A DNA stretch of 64,000 nt from Chitinophaga pinensis. GTDB lineage: Bacteria > Bacteroidota > Bacteroidia > Chitinophagales > CAMDFR01. A program made the position numbers and the translations under genes. Below, in pieces: positions 34,260 to 43,445 of this stretch. Under the pieces are notes generated by a model that saw nothing but the letters and a program-made list of their open reading frames with translations, made no database searches and had not been told where the DNA came from. How positions within the stretch are numbered: the stretch's first letter is position 1; each line of letters starts with the position of its first letter. The DNA lies in assembly GCA_945860705.1 (NCBI GenBank), contig CAMART010000007.1, positions 58,254 through 122,253 of the forward strand. Reading direction: 5' to 3'.

Positions 34260-35940
34260 ATTTTTCTAATTGATAACCTAATGCTCGGTTGTGATAATAA
34301 TAAAGAAGTTTTTTGTGTCCAGTTACTACATTTCCATTTTCATTAATTTGGAGTACTTCTTCTGTATGATACATTCCTAGGTTTTTTAGTCCATGTTCTA
34401 TTAGCTCATTTATCGGCAATCTTATTTCTTCGCTAAGTAGTATTTTCCCATTTTTTTCGAGTATAAATAATTGCTCTCGTATTTTTTCTACAGATTTTTC
34501 AAAATCGGCATATTTGATTTCTGTATCTTCATTTGGCAATCTCAAAAATGCATATAAATCTAATTGTTCAAACATTTTTCGCATCAATATAAATGCTGTA
34601 AATGCTACTAGATTTGAAGTAAGCATCGTATTATGTGTATGAAATTTATCTACAATACTTCGCTCGAGCATACGAGTATATTCGTTTTCTCTTTGTATAT
34701 TTATTTTAAAATCTCCGTCTATTTTAAAGTAATCTTTGATATCTACTTTTCTGCCCATATGGTCTATACTGTTGCCATCATCATCTACTGTATTGCCTAT
34801 CACATCCATCAGAGGACCGTAAGACATAATCATATCTGATTTTGCAAACAAAAATTTTATAATGAATTTCAACATTTTATATGATGTAGAAAATTCATCA
34901 TTTTCTCTGATATATTTATCTTTTCCAGTAGACTTTAGGTAGTCTTCTATCAATCCGTTTGCTTCTAAAACAAAATGGTAATTTATAATACATGGTAGTA
35001 TGAAAATCTTTTTTACTTTTCCTTCTGCATTTTGTGCAATTAAGTTGCGCTGCGCTTCCACAGTAGTACCAAGCAATCCTAATTTTAAATTCTTTTCTAA
35101 TTCTCCAGATCTGCTTCTAGTTCCGCCTGGAAAAAATAGTCCATTTACACCATTTTGAAGTGCAACAGTAGAATAGTTTTTGAGTAGCTCAAGATATACA
35201 TTATTTTTTTTACGTCTATCTACTTTGAATGCGCCAAGATTACTCATAAAATAATTGAGTAGTCCAATACTAAATAAATTCAGCCCAGCACCATAAGTAA
35301 CAGCTGGAAGTCCTATTCTATCTATGATATAACCCATGATAATAGAATCTAAATTGCTAAAGTGCGTAGGCACTACAACGATAGTAGCATCTTCAGCAAG
35401 TTTACGAATTTTATCTAGTTCGCCTGTGATGATTACTTTTTCATCTAGTGTTTTTTGTGTACGCCAAAATTTGAATCTATTGCTAGGTGTAGCATTGAGT
35501 ATTTTTGATACAAGTACTGCTACAGTTGTTCTTGCAAACTCATACATCGCTGGTTTGAAATTGCCTACTATTTCGTTGGCATATCTTTCCATGATTTTGT
35601 TGAGTATAGCTAAGTTGGGCGATTCTGGACTTATCTCATCAGGAAGCTCCTCAATATTTATTTTTAATAATTCATTTTTGATATTGCCCCAAAATTCTCT
35701 TTCATCTTTAGGATCGGCTTTCCAAGCTTTCTGTGTGAGTCTGATTCTTTCTGCATAGAGTACTTTGCCAAGCATATCATTGAGCTCCTTTTCAGTATGT
35801 ATTTTGGAGAGTATTTTACTTCTAGTCAAATCCTTTATTTCACCAAGAAAAGCTTCCTTATTTTGACTTATTTTATAAATAGGCCATTCTCTAGGATTTG
35901 GGTGTACTGGGTCTAAAGTCGTCTTTAAGATTTGATGCAC
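34252..35940 (-). CDS. glycerol-3-phosphate acyltransferase, PlsB-like
   Basis: A 562-residue member of the glycerophospholipid acyltransferase family. The catalytic HX4D motif is H193-FSNL-D198 (PTHFSNLD), the G3P-binding block is FPGGTRSRSG (about 270-279), and a third block (IFILPCIINYHFVLEA) follows. It is shorter than the roughly 800-residue PlsB of Proteobacteria but has its N-terminal helical domain. PlsB-type enzymes transfer an acyl chain from acyl-CoA/ACP to position 1 of G3P at the inner membrane. Overlap with gpsA supports that role. Confidence 0.88.
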   Translation of the reverse strand: MHQILKTTLDPVHPNPREWPIYKISQNKEAFLGEIKDLTRSKILSKIHTEKELNDMLGKVLYAERIRLTQKAWKADPKDEREFWGNIKNELLKINIEELPDEISPESPNLAILNKIMERYANEIVGNFKPAMYEFARTTVAVLVSKILNATPSNRFKFWRTQKTLDEKVIITGELDKIRKLAEDATIVVVPTHFSNLDSIIMGYIIDRIGLPAVTYGAGLNLFSIGLLNYFMSNLGAFKVDRRKKNNVYLELLKNYSTVALQNGVNGLFFPGGTRSRSGELEKNLKLGLLGTTVEAQRNLIAQNAEGKVKKIFILPCIINYHFVLEANGLIEDYLKSTGKDKYIRENDEFSTSYKMLKFIIKFLFAKSDMIMSYGPLMDVIGNTVDDDGNSIDHMGRKVDIKDYFKIDGDFKINIQRENEYTRMLERSIVDKFHTHNTMLTSNLVAFTAFILMRKMFEQLDLYAFLRLPNEDTEIKYADFEKSVEKIREQLFILEKNGKILLSEEIRLPINELIEHGLKNLGMYHTEEVLQINENGNVVTGHKKLLYYYHNRALGYQLEKYA

Positions 35941-36045
35941 AATTTTTAATCTTTATGTAAAAATATGCATTTTATTGTCTTGTGACAAGTTATTTATTTT
36001 AATATGAAATGTTTATATTTTAGAATTAAATGTAATTTTACTTTT

Positions 36046-36825
36046 ATGAAAATAATACCTATAGGTAAGCTACATGATATAGATGCTGATGGTTACATAC
36101 AAAATCCATGTATAGTTCCATTGAAACAGGAGAAGTATCATCATGTAGTAAATGAAATTTTAGCGGAACTTTCATATAAATTTAAAGAGCATATACATAG
36201 TTTATATATTAGAGGAAGTGTAGCGAAAGGAATAGCCATTGAATTTGTTTCTGATATAGATTTAGTATTTCTGTGTAATCAATCTATAGGAGATGAAATA
36301 AAAAAAGATATTAGAATATTATTAAATACAATCAATAAAAAGTTCAATTTTATTAATGGTATAGAAGTATTATTTATTACGAAGATTAATATTGATAATA
36401 TAAAAACACAATTTCTTTTAAAGACACAATGTGCATGTATTTATGGTGTTGATATTATTCCTACTCTAAAATCCTTTAAAATAAATCAATATGCTTTTTC
36501 TCATTCAAATGGATTTTATCAATCTATGATAGATATAAAGGCTGAACTAATGAATGAAACTAATTTGGATGAAATAAAAGAAATATGTACATGGACAATG
36601 AAAAGGATTATAAGAACTGGCTTTGAAACAGTAATGATAAAGGATCAGTCCTATACTAGAGATTTATATCCTAATTATTTGATTTTTAGTAATTACTATC
36701 CAGAAAAAGAAGCGGATATGAAATTAGCTTTAACGTTTGCTATAAACCCAACATCTGATAAAATAGAAATTTTAAAAGTTATGGACAGTTTAGTAGATTT
36801 TATTAAAGCCCAAATTGTTCAATAA
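36046..36825 (+). CDS. nucleotidyltransferase-domain protein, unknown substrate
   Basis: I start at the second ATG, MKIIPIGKLHD (259 residues); an upstream ATG at 36004 would add 14 residues without family support. The polymerase-beta nucleotidyltransferase fold is shown by RGSVAKGIAIEFVSDIDLVF (56-75): the GS motif (G57, S58) and the DxD metal pair (D70, D72). The rest is alpha-helical with no recognised partner domain. Related stand-alone proteins include antibiotic adenylyltransferases and MNT-type enzymes; no HEPN partner is adjacent, so a MNT/HEPN toxin-antitoxin pair is not supported. It converges on the methyltransferase-GT2 gene. Confidence 0.72.
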   Translation: MKIIPIGKLHDIDADGYIQNPCIVPLKQEKYHHVVNEILAELSYKFKEHIHSLYIRGSVAKGIAIEFVSDIDLVFLCNQSIGDEIKKDIRILLNTINKKFNFINGIEVLFITKINIDNIKTQFLLKTQCACIYGVDIIPTLKSFKINQYAFSHSNGFYQSMIDIKAELMNETNLDEIKEICTWTMKRIIRTGFETVMIKDQSYTRDLYPNYLIFSNYYPEKEADMKLALTFAINPTSDKIEILKVMDSLVDFIKAQIVQ

Positions 36826-36836
36826 AGCATTGAGTT

Positions 36837-38279
36837 CTAGATAAATTTTACTTTACCTGCAGCAAACCAACACATACGAAGCAATATTAATCCATGTTTG
36901 AAACGTGAAATATTTGTTTCTCCATAAACTCTTTCTCTATATCTGATAGGTAAATCTATGATTTTTAGGTTGAGTTTGAATGCTCCAAATAATAAATCGA
37001 AATCACCAAATGGATCGAACTCACCAAAGAATTTTCTATTAGCAACTAGTCGAATATAATCTGTTCTAAACATCACTTTTGTACCACAGAGTGAGTCTTT
37101 GATTGGTTGCTCCAGCATCCATGTAAATACCATAGAGAAAAATTTATTTCCAAGTGTATTTAAAAAACGCATAGCATTATCTTCCATTGGATATACAAGA
37201 CGCGAACCATTTATAAACTCTGCTTTGCCACTAGCTATAGCATAGTAAAATTTTGGTAAATCTTCTGGTGGTACAGTCAAATCGGCGTCTAAAATCATAA
37301 GTATATCTCCTGTAGCTATAGAATATCCTTTACGTACTGCATCACCTTTGCCTTTTCCAGGTTGTTGGCATATTTTTATATCATGTGTATCTTTATGTTT
37401 TTCAGCTATCTGCTGTATCACTTCCCAAGTATTATCAGTACTATTTCCTTCTACAAAAATAATTTCCTGATGCTTACCAAATTTTGGCATTCTCAATATT
37501 GCATTTTCTATATTACCAGCTTCGTTTCTTGCAGGTATTACTATGGTAGTAGAGTATTTAGTATCTACATTTGAGTTGTCATGAAACGCTGGTCGTGCAA
37601 ACACAAATTGATTTAAACAAAAGTGTTTAAACACAGGCAATTTAGCTAAGTATTTATTGGCAAACCAAGAAACAATAGGAATATTGATAGGTAATAATGT
37701 TCGTTGATTTTGTTTATATGGATCAAAATCTGCTTGTTTCAATAAGTTCTCGATATCATATCTAGAAAGCCAACTTTGAGTAAGACTATCTTTTTTCAAA
37801 CCAATAGTTTCTCCAGCTTTCAATACGGGTTCCCAAAGATAATTATAATACGAAATGATGATTCTAGTTTGTTCATGACATACTTTTCTAAGCTCAAAAA
37901 AAACATCTAGTACATTATCAAAATACCCAATCACATTTGATAATATAATCACATCAAATTTTTCATTTAGTTGGATAGATGTTGCATCCATAGTATGAAA
38001 CTCTACATTGTTGTATTGTTTCTTTGCATTTTCTATCATTTTAGGCGAATAGTCTATTCCTACTTTACGTTTCCCATTGAGTTGAGAGATAGTGCTCCCT
38101 ACACCACATCCTATCTCAAGTACACTATTATCTTCATGTATAAAATAGTTGCAATAATTTACAATGTCCTTGTAATAGTAGTTGTATTTGCTTCTGTACT
38201 CAGCATAACCATTAGCAAGAGACTCGAAATGCTCGAAGTACTTATGTGCTTTACTTATAAAGTTGTCTTTTATTTCCAT
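36837..38279 (-). CDS. methyltransferase-GT2 fusion protein
   Basis: A 480-residue two-domain protein. Residues 1-225 are a class I SAM-dependent methyltransferase (VLEIGCGVG at 53-61, KVGIDYSPKMIENA, DVIILSNVIGYF). Residues 243-480 are a family 2 glycosyltransferase of the dolichol-phosphate-mannose synthase type (TTIVIPARNEAGNIENA, VEGNSTDNTWEVI, LMILDADLTVPPEDL with the DAD/DxD site, INGSRLVYPME, SLCGTKVMFR, and PIRYRERVYGETNISRF). It lacks the C-terminal membrane helices of some GT2s. It is the last gene of a four-gene minus-strand cluster. It probably transfers a sugar from NDP-sugar to a lipid carrier while the other domain methylates a related glycan; the substrate link is inferred. 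Confidence 0.87.
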   Translation of the reverse strand: MEIKDNFISKAHKYFEHFESLANGYAEYRSKYNYYYKDIVNYCNYFIHEDNSVLEIGCGVGSTISQLNGKRKVGIDYSPKMIENAKKQYNNVEFHTMDATSIQLNEKFDVIILSNVIGYFDNVLDVFFELRKVCHEQTRIIISYYNYLWEPVLKAGETIGLKKDSLTQSWLSRYDIENLLKQADFDPYKQNQRTLLPINIPIVSWFANKYLAKLPVFKHFCLNQFVFARPAFHDNSNVDTKYSTTIVIPARNEAGNIENAILRMPKFGKHQEIIFVEGNSTDNTWEVIQQIAEKHKDTHDIKICQQPGKGKGDAVRKGYSIATGDILMILDADLTVPPEDLPKFYYAIASGKAEFINGSRLVYPMEDNAMRFLNTLGNKFFSMVFTWMLEQPIKDSLCGTKVMFRTDYIRLVANRKFFGEFDPFGDFDLLFGAFKLNLKIIDLPIRYRERVYGETNISRFKHGLILLRMCWFAAGKVKFI

Positions 38280-38308
38280 GTATATCTATAAAAAGTAAGG
38301 TCAAATAA

Positions 38309-40045
38309 TTATTGGGGTTGCGAAGGTAAGGCATTTTTATTTGCTCTCATACTATCTATATAAGCATAATCTATTTCTAGAAGTGTAGCAGGTTCTTCTG
38401 TACCAAATACTTTTACCATTTTGAAGCAACCAGGGTATTTTTTTTGAATATAACCTGCAAAACGATGCACTGTAGACATAAATTCATTTGGTCTATATAC
38501 TTTTTCTTCTAGTCTAAGTTCTGCCAATGCTATATGTGTGACTTTTGCATCTCTTAGTTGTTTTACTAGAGTATCTGGTTCTACATTGTCTCCACCTCTA
38601 TAAATTCCATAAAAGTTTTTGCCATTTGCAAAAATAAATGACATTGTTGGTTTTCTTACAGCAACAAAACTCCCTTTTGGTAAGCTATCCGAGCAGTATC
38701 TACTCATATTTATATAGTTTTGAAAATCTGTTTCATAGCCAAATAATAGGTCTCCACTTCGAATATGAGACAGTTCTTCAGAGTTTTCACTGATAGCAGT
38801 ATTTGTTTTGCTCAATGATGTAAGAGTAAATACAACTATGATAGCAATATAAACTATTGGTAAATTAACTTTATTTTTGAATAAATCATAAAAGAAATAA
38901 AAGATACCTATCAATAGAAATGGTATAAGCACCATAATAAGTCTTTCTTGTCCCCATTGAGTCTGAAGAGTGATATATGTAATAGCGCACATAGCTCCAG
39001 TATACAATAGTGAGAGCATAATATATTTATCTTTGTTTTTCCAAGCTCTATAAAACACATATCCAAGCATAGCCGCAATCAATAAAGTTATCAATTTGTT
39101 TGGCTCGCCTGCACCAGTTTCTGGATTGATACTATCTGTGTTCATACCCATTAGATTCGTAAATCTTGAAGAGAGATAGATATGCGAGTTTTCAAAAAAA
39201 CGAGCTACAAATCCGGCAGCATCTTCATTGCCTAGTTCAGGTTTGTAAGCATCTTTTTGAAATAAAATTTTACTCTGGTCTCCGAAATTGGTGATTTTTG
39301 ACCAAAGAACTTTTAAAGATATTTTATTTAATACATAAAAAAGTGCAAATGAAATAAGACCTAGTACTGCATGGATATATTTTTTTTGTAAAACAAAGAA
39401 GGCTACAATTGTAACAAGACCGGCAATAGCTACTGTTCTGGTAAAATACATTAAAAATAATAAAAGACCATATACTATCCAAAGTGGAAGATTTTTTTTC
39501 CAGTCAGATTCTTTTTCTACACGCTCTACCAATACAAATGTAGCCCAAATAAAAAGTGCCTGAAATAAAGAATAGAATGCTTCAGTGAATGTAAGACTAG
39601 CATATGATGCAAAAGTGGCATTGATAGCAGTAAGAAATATAGCTGGCAATGCTACTATATATGGTATTCTAGTTTCAAATGCTTTAATCAAAATAAAAAT
39701 ACTTGCTACAAAACTCAATACAGAAATGAGTTTTAGTTTTATGATATCAACACCAAATATTTTGATAAAAAATGACAAGAACATAGGGTAAAACGGTGCA
39801 TTTTCAGTATGATAAAAACCAAAAAAATTATTTGCATAGCTAGCGCCGTTTTGAATATATAAAGCATCATCATTATTGAGAACTCTAGCTTTGAATAATA
39901 GGTATGATATGAATGTAGCAATAAGCGTAATTCCAATTGTATAAATCCATTTTTTACTAGCTATATGAGCTTCTATTTTATCATATAATGAAATAGAGTC
40001 TACTACAGGTTTTGTTATTACTTCTTTTTTAGTTGTTTTTGACAT
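38309..40045 (-). CDS. GT-C family membrane glycosyltransferase (ArnT/PMT-like)
   Basis: A 578-residue integral membrane protein with about eleven helices. After a first helix, the periplasmic loop begins NNDDALYIQNG (an acidic motif as in dolichol- or undecaprenyl-linked GT-C enzymes) and continues HTENAPFYPMFLSFF, matching the ArnT/PMT2 pattern x-x-x-P-x-Y-P. The C-terminal soluble domain (about 420-570) is periplasmic. Such enzymes use polyprenyl-phosphate sugars, the product that the fused GT2 at 36837 would make. The gene is 4 bases downstream of the FkbM methyltransferase on the same strand. Confidence 0.78.
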   Translation of the reverse strand: MSKTTKKEVITKPVVDSISLYDKIEAHIASKKWIYTIGITLIATFISYLLFKARVLNNDDALYIQNGASYANNFFGFYHTENAPFYPMFLSFFIKIFGVDIIKLKLISVLSFVASIFILIKAFETRIPYIVALPAIFLTAINATFASYASLTFTEAFYSLFQALFIWATFVLVERVEKESDWKKNLPLWIVYGLLLFLMYFTRTVAIAGLVTIVAFFVLQKKYIHAVLGLISFALFYVLNKISLKVLWSKITNFGDQSKILFQKDAYKPELGNEDAAGFVARFFENSHIYLSSRFTNLMGMNTDSINPETGAGEPNKLITLLIAAMLGYVFYRAWKNKDKYIMLSLLYTGAMCAITYITLQTQWGQERLIMVLIPFLLIGIFYFFYDLFKNKVNLPIVYIAIIVVFTLTSLSKTNTAISENSEELSHIRSGDLLFGYETDFQNYINMSRYCSDSLPKGSFVAVRKPTMSFIFANGKNFYGIYRGGDNVEPDTLVKQLRDAKVTHIALAELRLEEKVYRPNEFMSTVHRFAGYIQKKYPGCFKMVKVFGTEEPATLLEIDYAYIDSMRANKNALPSQPQ

Positions 40046-40049
40046 GATA

Positions 40050-40778
40050 TTAATTTAAAAAAAGATTATAATATATTTCTTTTGCTTGACCTTTGAATCG
40101 TGAAATATTTTCGAGACTTATTGATTGAGTTTTGCCATTTTCAAGTAGCTGAATAGTGTATCCTAAATCTAAAATAATTTTAAAATAATCTTCTACACTA
40201 GCTCCAGAAGCTTCTATTCCGTGTGGCCAAAACTCAAGGAGAATTTTTGGTTTACATCTATCGATAAGATTTTTCATTCCTTTAATAGCCTCAATTTCAT
40301 ATCCTTGTATGTCCATTTTTATAAAATGAATCAGTTCATTATTTGTAAAATAATCATCTATAGCTATAGAATCTATATCGTATACAGTATCATAGTTATC
40401 TACTGGATAGGTTCTATGGTCTACATTTAGTTCTTTTGATGTATATATTTTTATCTTATCAGATTTACTACTTACAGCTTTATTATTGAGTTGAATATTC
40501 TTTAATTCTGAGGTGTTTTTTTGTAAGTAATCAAAGTTTTTTTTGTCTGGTTCAAATGAATAAACCTGTCCTGTATCACCTACACAATTTGAAATTATCT
40601 TAGAATAAAAACCAATATTTGCTCCTATATCTAAGACATGATCTCCTAGTTTAATATTCTGTTTTAAAAACTCAATTTCTTTTTTGTCTTGATTATTTTT
40701 AAATATAGTATATGATTTTTTATATAGAGCTGGACTATATTGATATAAAAGATTTCCGATATTTTGTAATATGCTCAA
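40050..40778 (-). CDS. FkbM-family methyltransferase
   Basis: A 242-residue SAM-dependent methyltransferase. GDHVLDIGANIGFYSKIIS (46-64) is the SAM-binding glycine motif, YSFEPDKKNFDYL follows, and HFIKMDIQGYEIEAIKGM is the family-defining MDIxGxExxxl motif. FkbM-type enzymes O-methylate sugars and other small molecules; in surface-glycan clusters they usually decorate sugars. It begins 4 bases after the stop of the upstream methyltransferase and is part of the same operon. Confidence 0.88.
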   Translation of the reverse strand: MSILQNIGNLLYQYSPALYKKSYTIFKNNQDKKEIEFLKQNIKLGDHVLDIGANIGFYSKIISNCVGDTGQVYSFEPDKKNFDYLQKNTSELKNIQLNNKAVSSKSDKIKIYTSKELNVDHRTYPVDNYDTVYDIDSIAIDDYFTNNELIHFIKMDIQGYEIEAIKGMKNLIDRCKPKILLEFWPHGIEASGASVEDYFKIILDLGYTIQLLENGKTQSISLENISRFKGQAKEIYYNLFLN

Positions 40779-40782
40779 TGTA

Positions 40783-41541
40783 TTATATTTTTTCTACGAT
40801 TATGGTATTAAATAATGCATTTATTGGATTTAGTGGTTTATTTAAAAACTCTAAAAACTCTAATAATCCATATGCAAAGTAAGGAACCAATGATGGTTTA
40901 GATAGCCCACCACTCAGTAAATATTTGTATGGTGTATGATATTCAAATCTTTTTAGTCTTAGATTAGGATATTTTTTATGAAATAAATCTAAATCTCTTT
41001 GAAAAACTATCCAAGGGATAGCACCATTGGCGTCGCTCAGTGGACCTTTACTATCTATGATTTGCCATTCTTTTCTTTTTGGGTCAAATGGTTCGTGATG
41101 CAGATTTTGGTAAATAAATCTACTTACCAATGTATTTGCTGGTTCAATCAAGTAAAGTACTCCACCTTTTTTGAGTATTCGTTGAGATTCTTCAAAGAAG
41201 TTCTCACAATTTGGAATATGATGCAATACATTAAGCGTAAATATTGCACTATGTGTATCGTTTTCGAAAGGCATTTTTTCTGCATTGAAAGTCATGTCAC
41301 AGCAGGGTAGAGGCATGATATCAGAAGTCACAATATTTGGAATAATATCTTTTATAAAACCGCCACCAGAGCCAATTTCAAGTAGTTGACCTTCTGGCAA
41401 TTTATTTGTGTATTCTTTAAATGAGTTGTACCAATCTATGTATATTCTTTTTAAGAAAGGTTTATTAAGAATAATATCTCTATGAGCCATCGTTGTATTT
41501 GGATCATCAAGATTTTGATTTGGTATGTGTTTCTCGTTCAT
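40783..41541 (-). CDS. class I SAM-dependent methyltransferase (type 11)
   Basis: A 252-residue cytoplasmic methyltransferase: LLEIGSGGGFIKDIIPNIV (SAM glycine motif, about 53-71), the acidic strand ending DIMP, FNAEKMPFENDTHSAIFTLNVLHHI and ILKKGGVLYLIEPANT (post-motif). It is the first gene of the four-gene cluster (methyltransferase, FkbM, GT-C, methyltransferase-GT2), with 4-base gaps. Substrate unknown; a glycan or lipid-linked intermediate is likely from context. Confidence 0.85.
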   Translation of the reverse strand: MNEKHIPNQNLDDPNTTMAHRDIILNKPFLKRIYIDWYNSFKEYTNKLPEGQLLEIGSGGGFIKDIIPNIVTSDIMPLPCCDMTFNAEKMPFENDTHSAIFTLNVLHHIPNCENFFEESQRILKKGGVLYLIEPANTLVSRFIYQNLHHEPFDPKRKEWQIIDSKGPLSDANGAIPWIVFQRDLDLFHKKYPNLRLKRFEYHTPYKYLLSGGLSKPSLVPYFAYGLLEFLEFLNKPLNPINALFNTIIVEKI

Positions 41542-41548
41542 ATATAAT

Positions 41549-41584
41549 AAAAAAGCGAACCGCTAAATTAATAACGATTCGCTT
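41549..41584 (-). terminator. rho-independent terminator of the LamG/T9SS gene
   Basis: AAGCGAA (41553-41559) pairs with TTCGCTT (41578-41584), extended by an inner CG/CG pair with one mismatch. On the minus strand the stem is followed by a run of six T residues. It lies 20 bases past the stop of the T9SS gene and just before the methyltransferase cluster. Confidence 0.85.
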
Positions 41585-41603
41585 AAAATGCTTATCTTTT
41601 TTT

Positions 41604-42575
41604 TTATTCTATCAAAAGTTTTGAATAATAAATCTTATCTTCTGTAATAATTCTTATTATATAGATACCTCTGGTCGTATTATTGAGTGTTATTGGATGA
41701 TTTGGTTCATTAATATTTTGACTTAAAACAAGATTTCCAATGCAATCAAAAAGTTCAATATTATAATTTTCTATATTGCTATTTATAATAAAACTACCAT
41801 CACTAGGATTTGGATAAACGGAAAAATCCATTTTATCCTTTACGGTAATATTATTAGTTATATCTTCACAAATAATATTTTCATTAAAAAGTAGTGCAAT
41901 ATCTGCATGATTCAAAGCACAATTATATATTTTTATATCATCTATTTTGCCATTATGAAATTCATTTACTCCAGTTTCATGAATACCACCACCTAACCAA
42001 AGTTCTCTATTTTTATTGTCTAAAATATCTCCAGCTACATCACTTATAAATAAAACACCATCAATATATACTTTTTTAAAATTTCCAATTGTACTTCGTA
42101 CAAATACATAATGATGCCATAAGTTATCATATGGCTGACTATTGCTACTAAGTCTGCCTCCAGCAAAGATATCTCCATTATCAAAAAATAATCTAGTAGG
42201 ACTGCCACCCACATAATTTATAGAAAATGCCATCCTATCTGCTCCGTCATCTGGTTGAGTTCGTATAGGCATGTTTGTAGTTGATGCAAATTTTGCAGAA
42301 CACCAAAAACTATAAGTGTATTCATCAGTATTATTAATAGAATTTAGTATCCCTAAAACAATATGGTCATCAATACCATCAAATTGATAGGCTTGATTTG
42401 GATTTCCAAATCTATCAGAACTTAATATTGCACCACTCACTACGCCATCAAATCCAGTTCCTAAAGTATTATTTGCATTTCCAGAAAAAGGATAACATGC
42501 AACTAAACAAGAATCAGTAGCATATAACTTGTGTATTGTTAAAAATATTAAACCATACAATAAGTAATTTTTCAT
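41604..42575 (-). CDS. secreted LamG-domain protein with T9SS type A sorting domain
   Basis: A 323-residue exported protein. A signal peptide (MKNYLLYGLIFLTIHKLYA) is followed by a LamG/concanavalin-like sandwich (about 27-235) with the landmarks LVACYPFSGNANNTLG, AYQFDGIDDHIVLG, HHYVFVRS and KIDDIKIYNCALNHADIALLF. The last about 70 residues are a T9SS type A domain (FSVYPNPSDGSFII, then TTRGIYIIRIITEDKIYYSKLLIE, cited in part). It is short for this class, so it may be a simple surface or secreted binding protein. LamG domains bind glycans or proteins; the ligand is unknown. Monocistronic with its own terminator. Confidence 0.87.
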   Translation of the reverse strand: MKNYLLYGLIFLTIHKLYATDSCLVACYPFSGNANNTLGTGFDGVVSGAILSSDRFGNPNQAYQFDGIDDHIVLGILNSINNTDEYTYSFWCSAKFASTTNMPIRTQPDDGADRMAFSINYVGGSPTRLFFDNGDIFAGGRLSSNSQPYDNLWHHYVFVRSTIGNFKKVYIDGVLFISDVAGDILDNKNRELWLGGGIHETGVNEFHNGKIDDIKIYNCALNHADIALLFNENIICEDITNNITVKDKMDFSVYPNPSDGSFIINSNIENYNIELFDCIGNLVLSQNINEPNHPITLNNTTRGIYIIRIITEDKIYYSKLLIE

Positions 42576-42653
42576 TTAAATAGTATTTATACAAATATAT
42601 CACTAATTCGTATAATAATCTACCAGTAACGACGACATGAAAACCATTTTAAA

Positions 42654-42669
42654 CCTCTGATTTCAGAGG
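42654..42669. repeat. short perfect hairpin CCTCTGA/TCAGAGG
   Basis: A 7-bp perfect palindrome with a 2-base spacer in the 121-bp divergent intergenic region between the LamG gene and mnmD. It could be an operator, a weak terminator or part of a leader; there is no T-run. Confidence 0.4.
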
Positions 42670-42696
42670 CGTAAATATTTTAAGTATCTTTACATC

Positions 42697-43359
42697 ATGT
42701 TTATTCCCACAAAAGATGGCTCTTTCACTATAGAGCATCCTTTATATAAAGTAAATTATCACTCTATACATGGTGCATACCAAGAGAGCAATCATGTATT
42801 TATACATGCTGCTTTAGATTATTTCATACTCAATAACAAACATAAAACCATCAATATTTTTGAAATGGGTTTTGGTACAGGCTTCAATGCACTATTGACA
42901 TACAAATATGCATCTGAAAATAAAATCACAATAAACTATGATTCAATTGATAATTTCCCATTAGAGAATTTTGATTCTCAATCCTATATTGAACCATTAC
43001 GTGAGCTTAATTCATATTCAACAATTTTTAATATGATGCATCATGCAAAATGGGGGATAGAATGCTCTATTGTAGACTATTTCAAATTGACCAAATACAA
43101 TCAATCTATTATAAATTTTTCAGCAATAAAAAAATACGATGTCATTTATTTTGATGCATTTGCACCAACTGCACAGCCTGAACTTTGGTCTTTAGATATT
43201 ATGAGTAAAATGTATGATATGCTAAATAATGGCGGAATATTGACTACTTATTGCGCACAAGGTCAACTAAAAAGAAATTTAAAACAAGCAGGTTTTATAG
43301 TAGAGTCTATCCCAGGACCACTCTATAAAAGAGAAATGACTCGAGCTATAAAGCTATAA
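42697..43359 (+). CDS. mnmD: tRNA 5-aminomethyl-2-thiouridine methyltransferase MnmD
   Basis: A 220-residue stand-alone counterpart of the methyltransferase domain of MnmC (DUF752), which methylates nm5U34 to mnm5U34 in the anticodon wobble position of certain tRNAs. The motifs FEMGFGTGFNALLTYKYA (SAM site), YDVIYFDAFAPTAQPELW (family signature, with the DAFxPxxxPxLW core) and GGILTTYCAQGQLKRNL are clear. The oxidoreductase half of MnmC is absent, as is usual in Bacteroidota. Divergent from the LamG gene. Confidence 0.93.
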   Translation: MFIPTKDGSFTIEHPLYKVNYHSIHGAYQESNHVFIHAALDYFILNNKHKTINIFEMGFGTGFNALLTYKYASENKITINYDSIDNFPLENFDSQSYIEPLRELNSYSTIFNMMHHAKWGIECSIVDYFKLTKYNQSIINFSAIKKYDVIYFDAFAPTAQPELWSLDIMSKMYDMLNNGGILTTYCAQGQLKRNLKQAGFIVESIPGPLYKREMTRAIKL

Positions 43360-43416
43360 TCAGTTTATCATCAATTGCTTGTTAGTAAATATTACTATAC
43401 TCCACCTCAGCTTCTA

Positions 43417-43424
43417 TAATTTTG
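43417..43424 (+). promoter_or_regulatory. -7 element upstream of the second DUF4249-like lipoprotein (TAATTTTG)
   Basis: Exact TAnnTTTG match 22 bases before the ATG at 43446. It overlaps the in-frame TTG at 43422, so translation from that TTG is unlikely. Confidence 0.5.
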
Positions 43425-43445
43425 TTATCTCAATTTTTTAAATGT

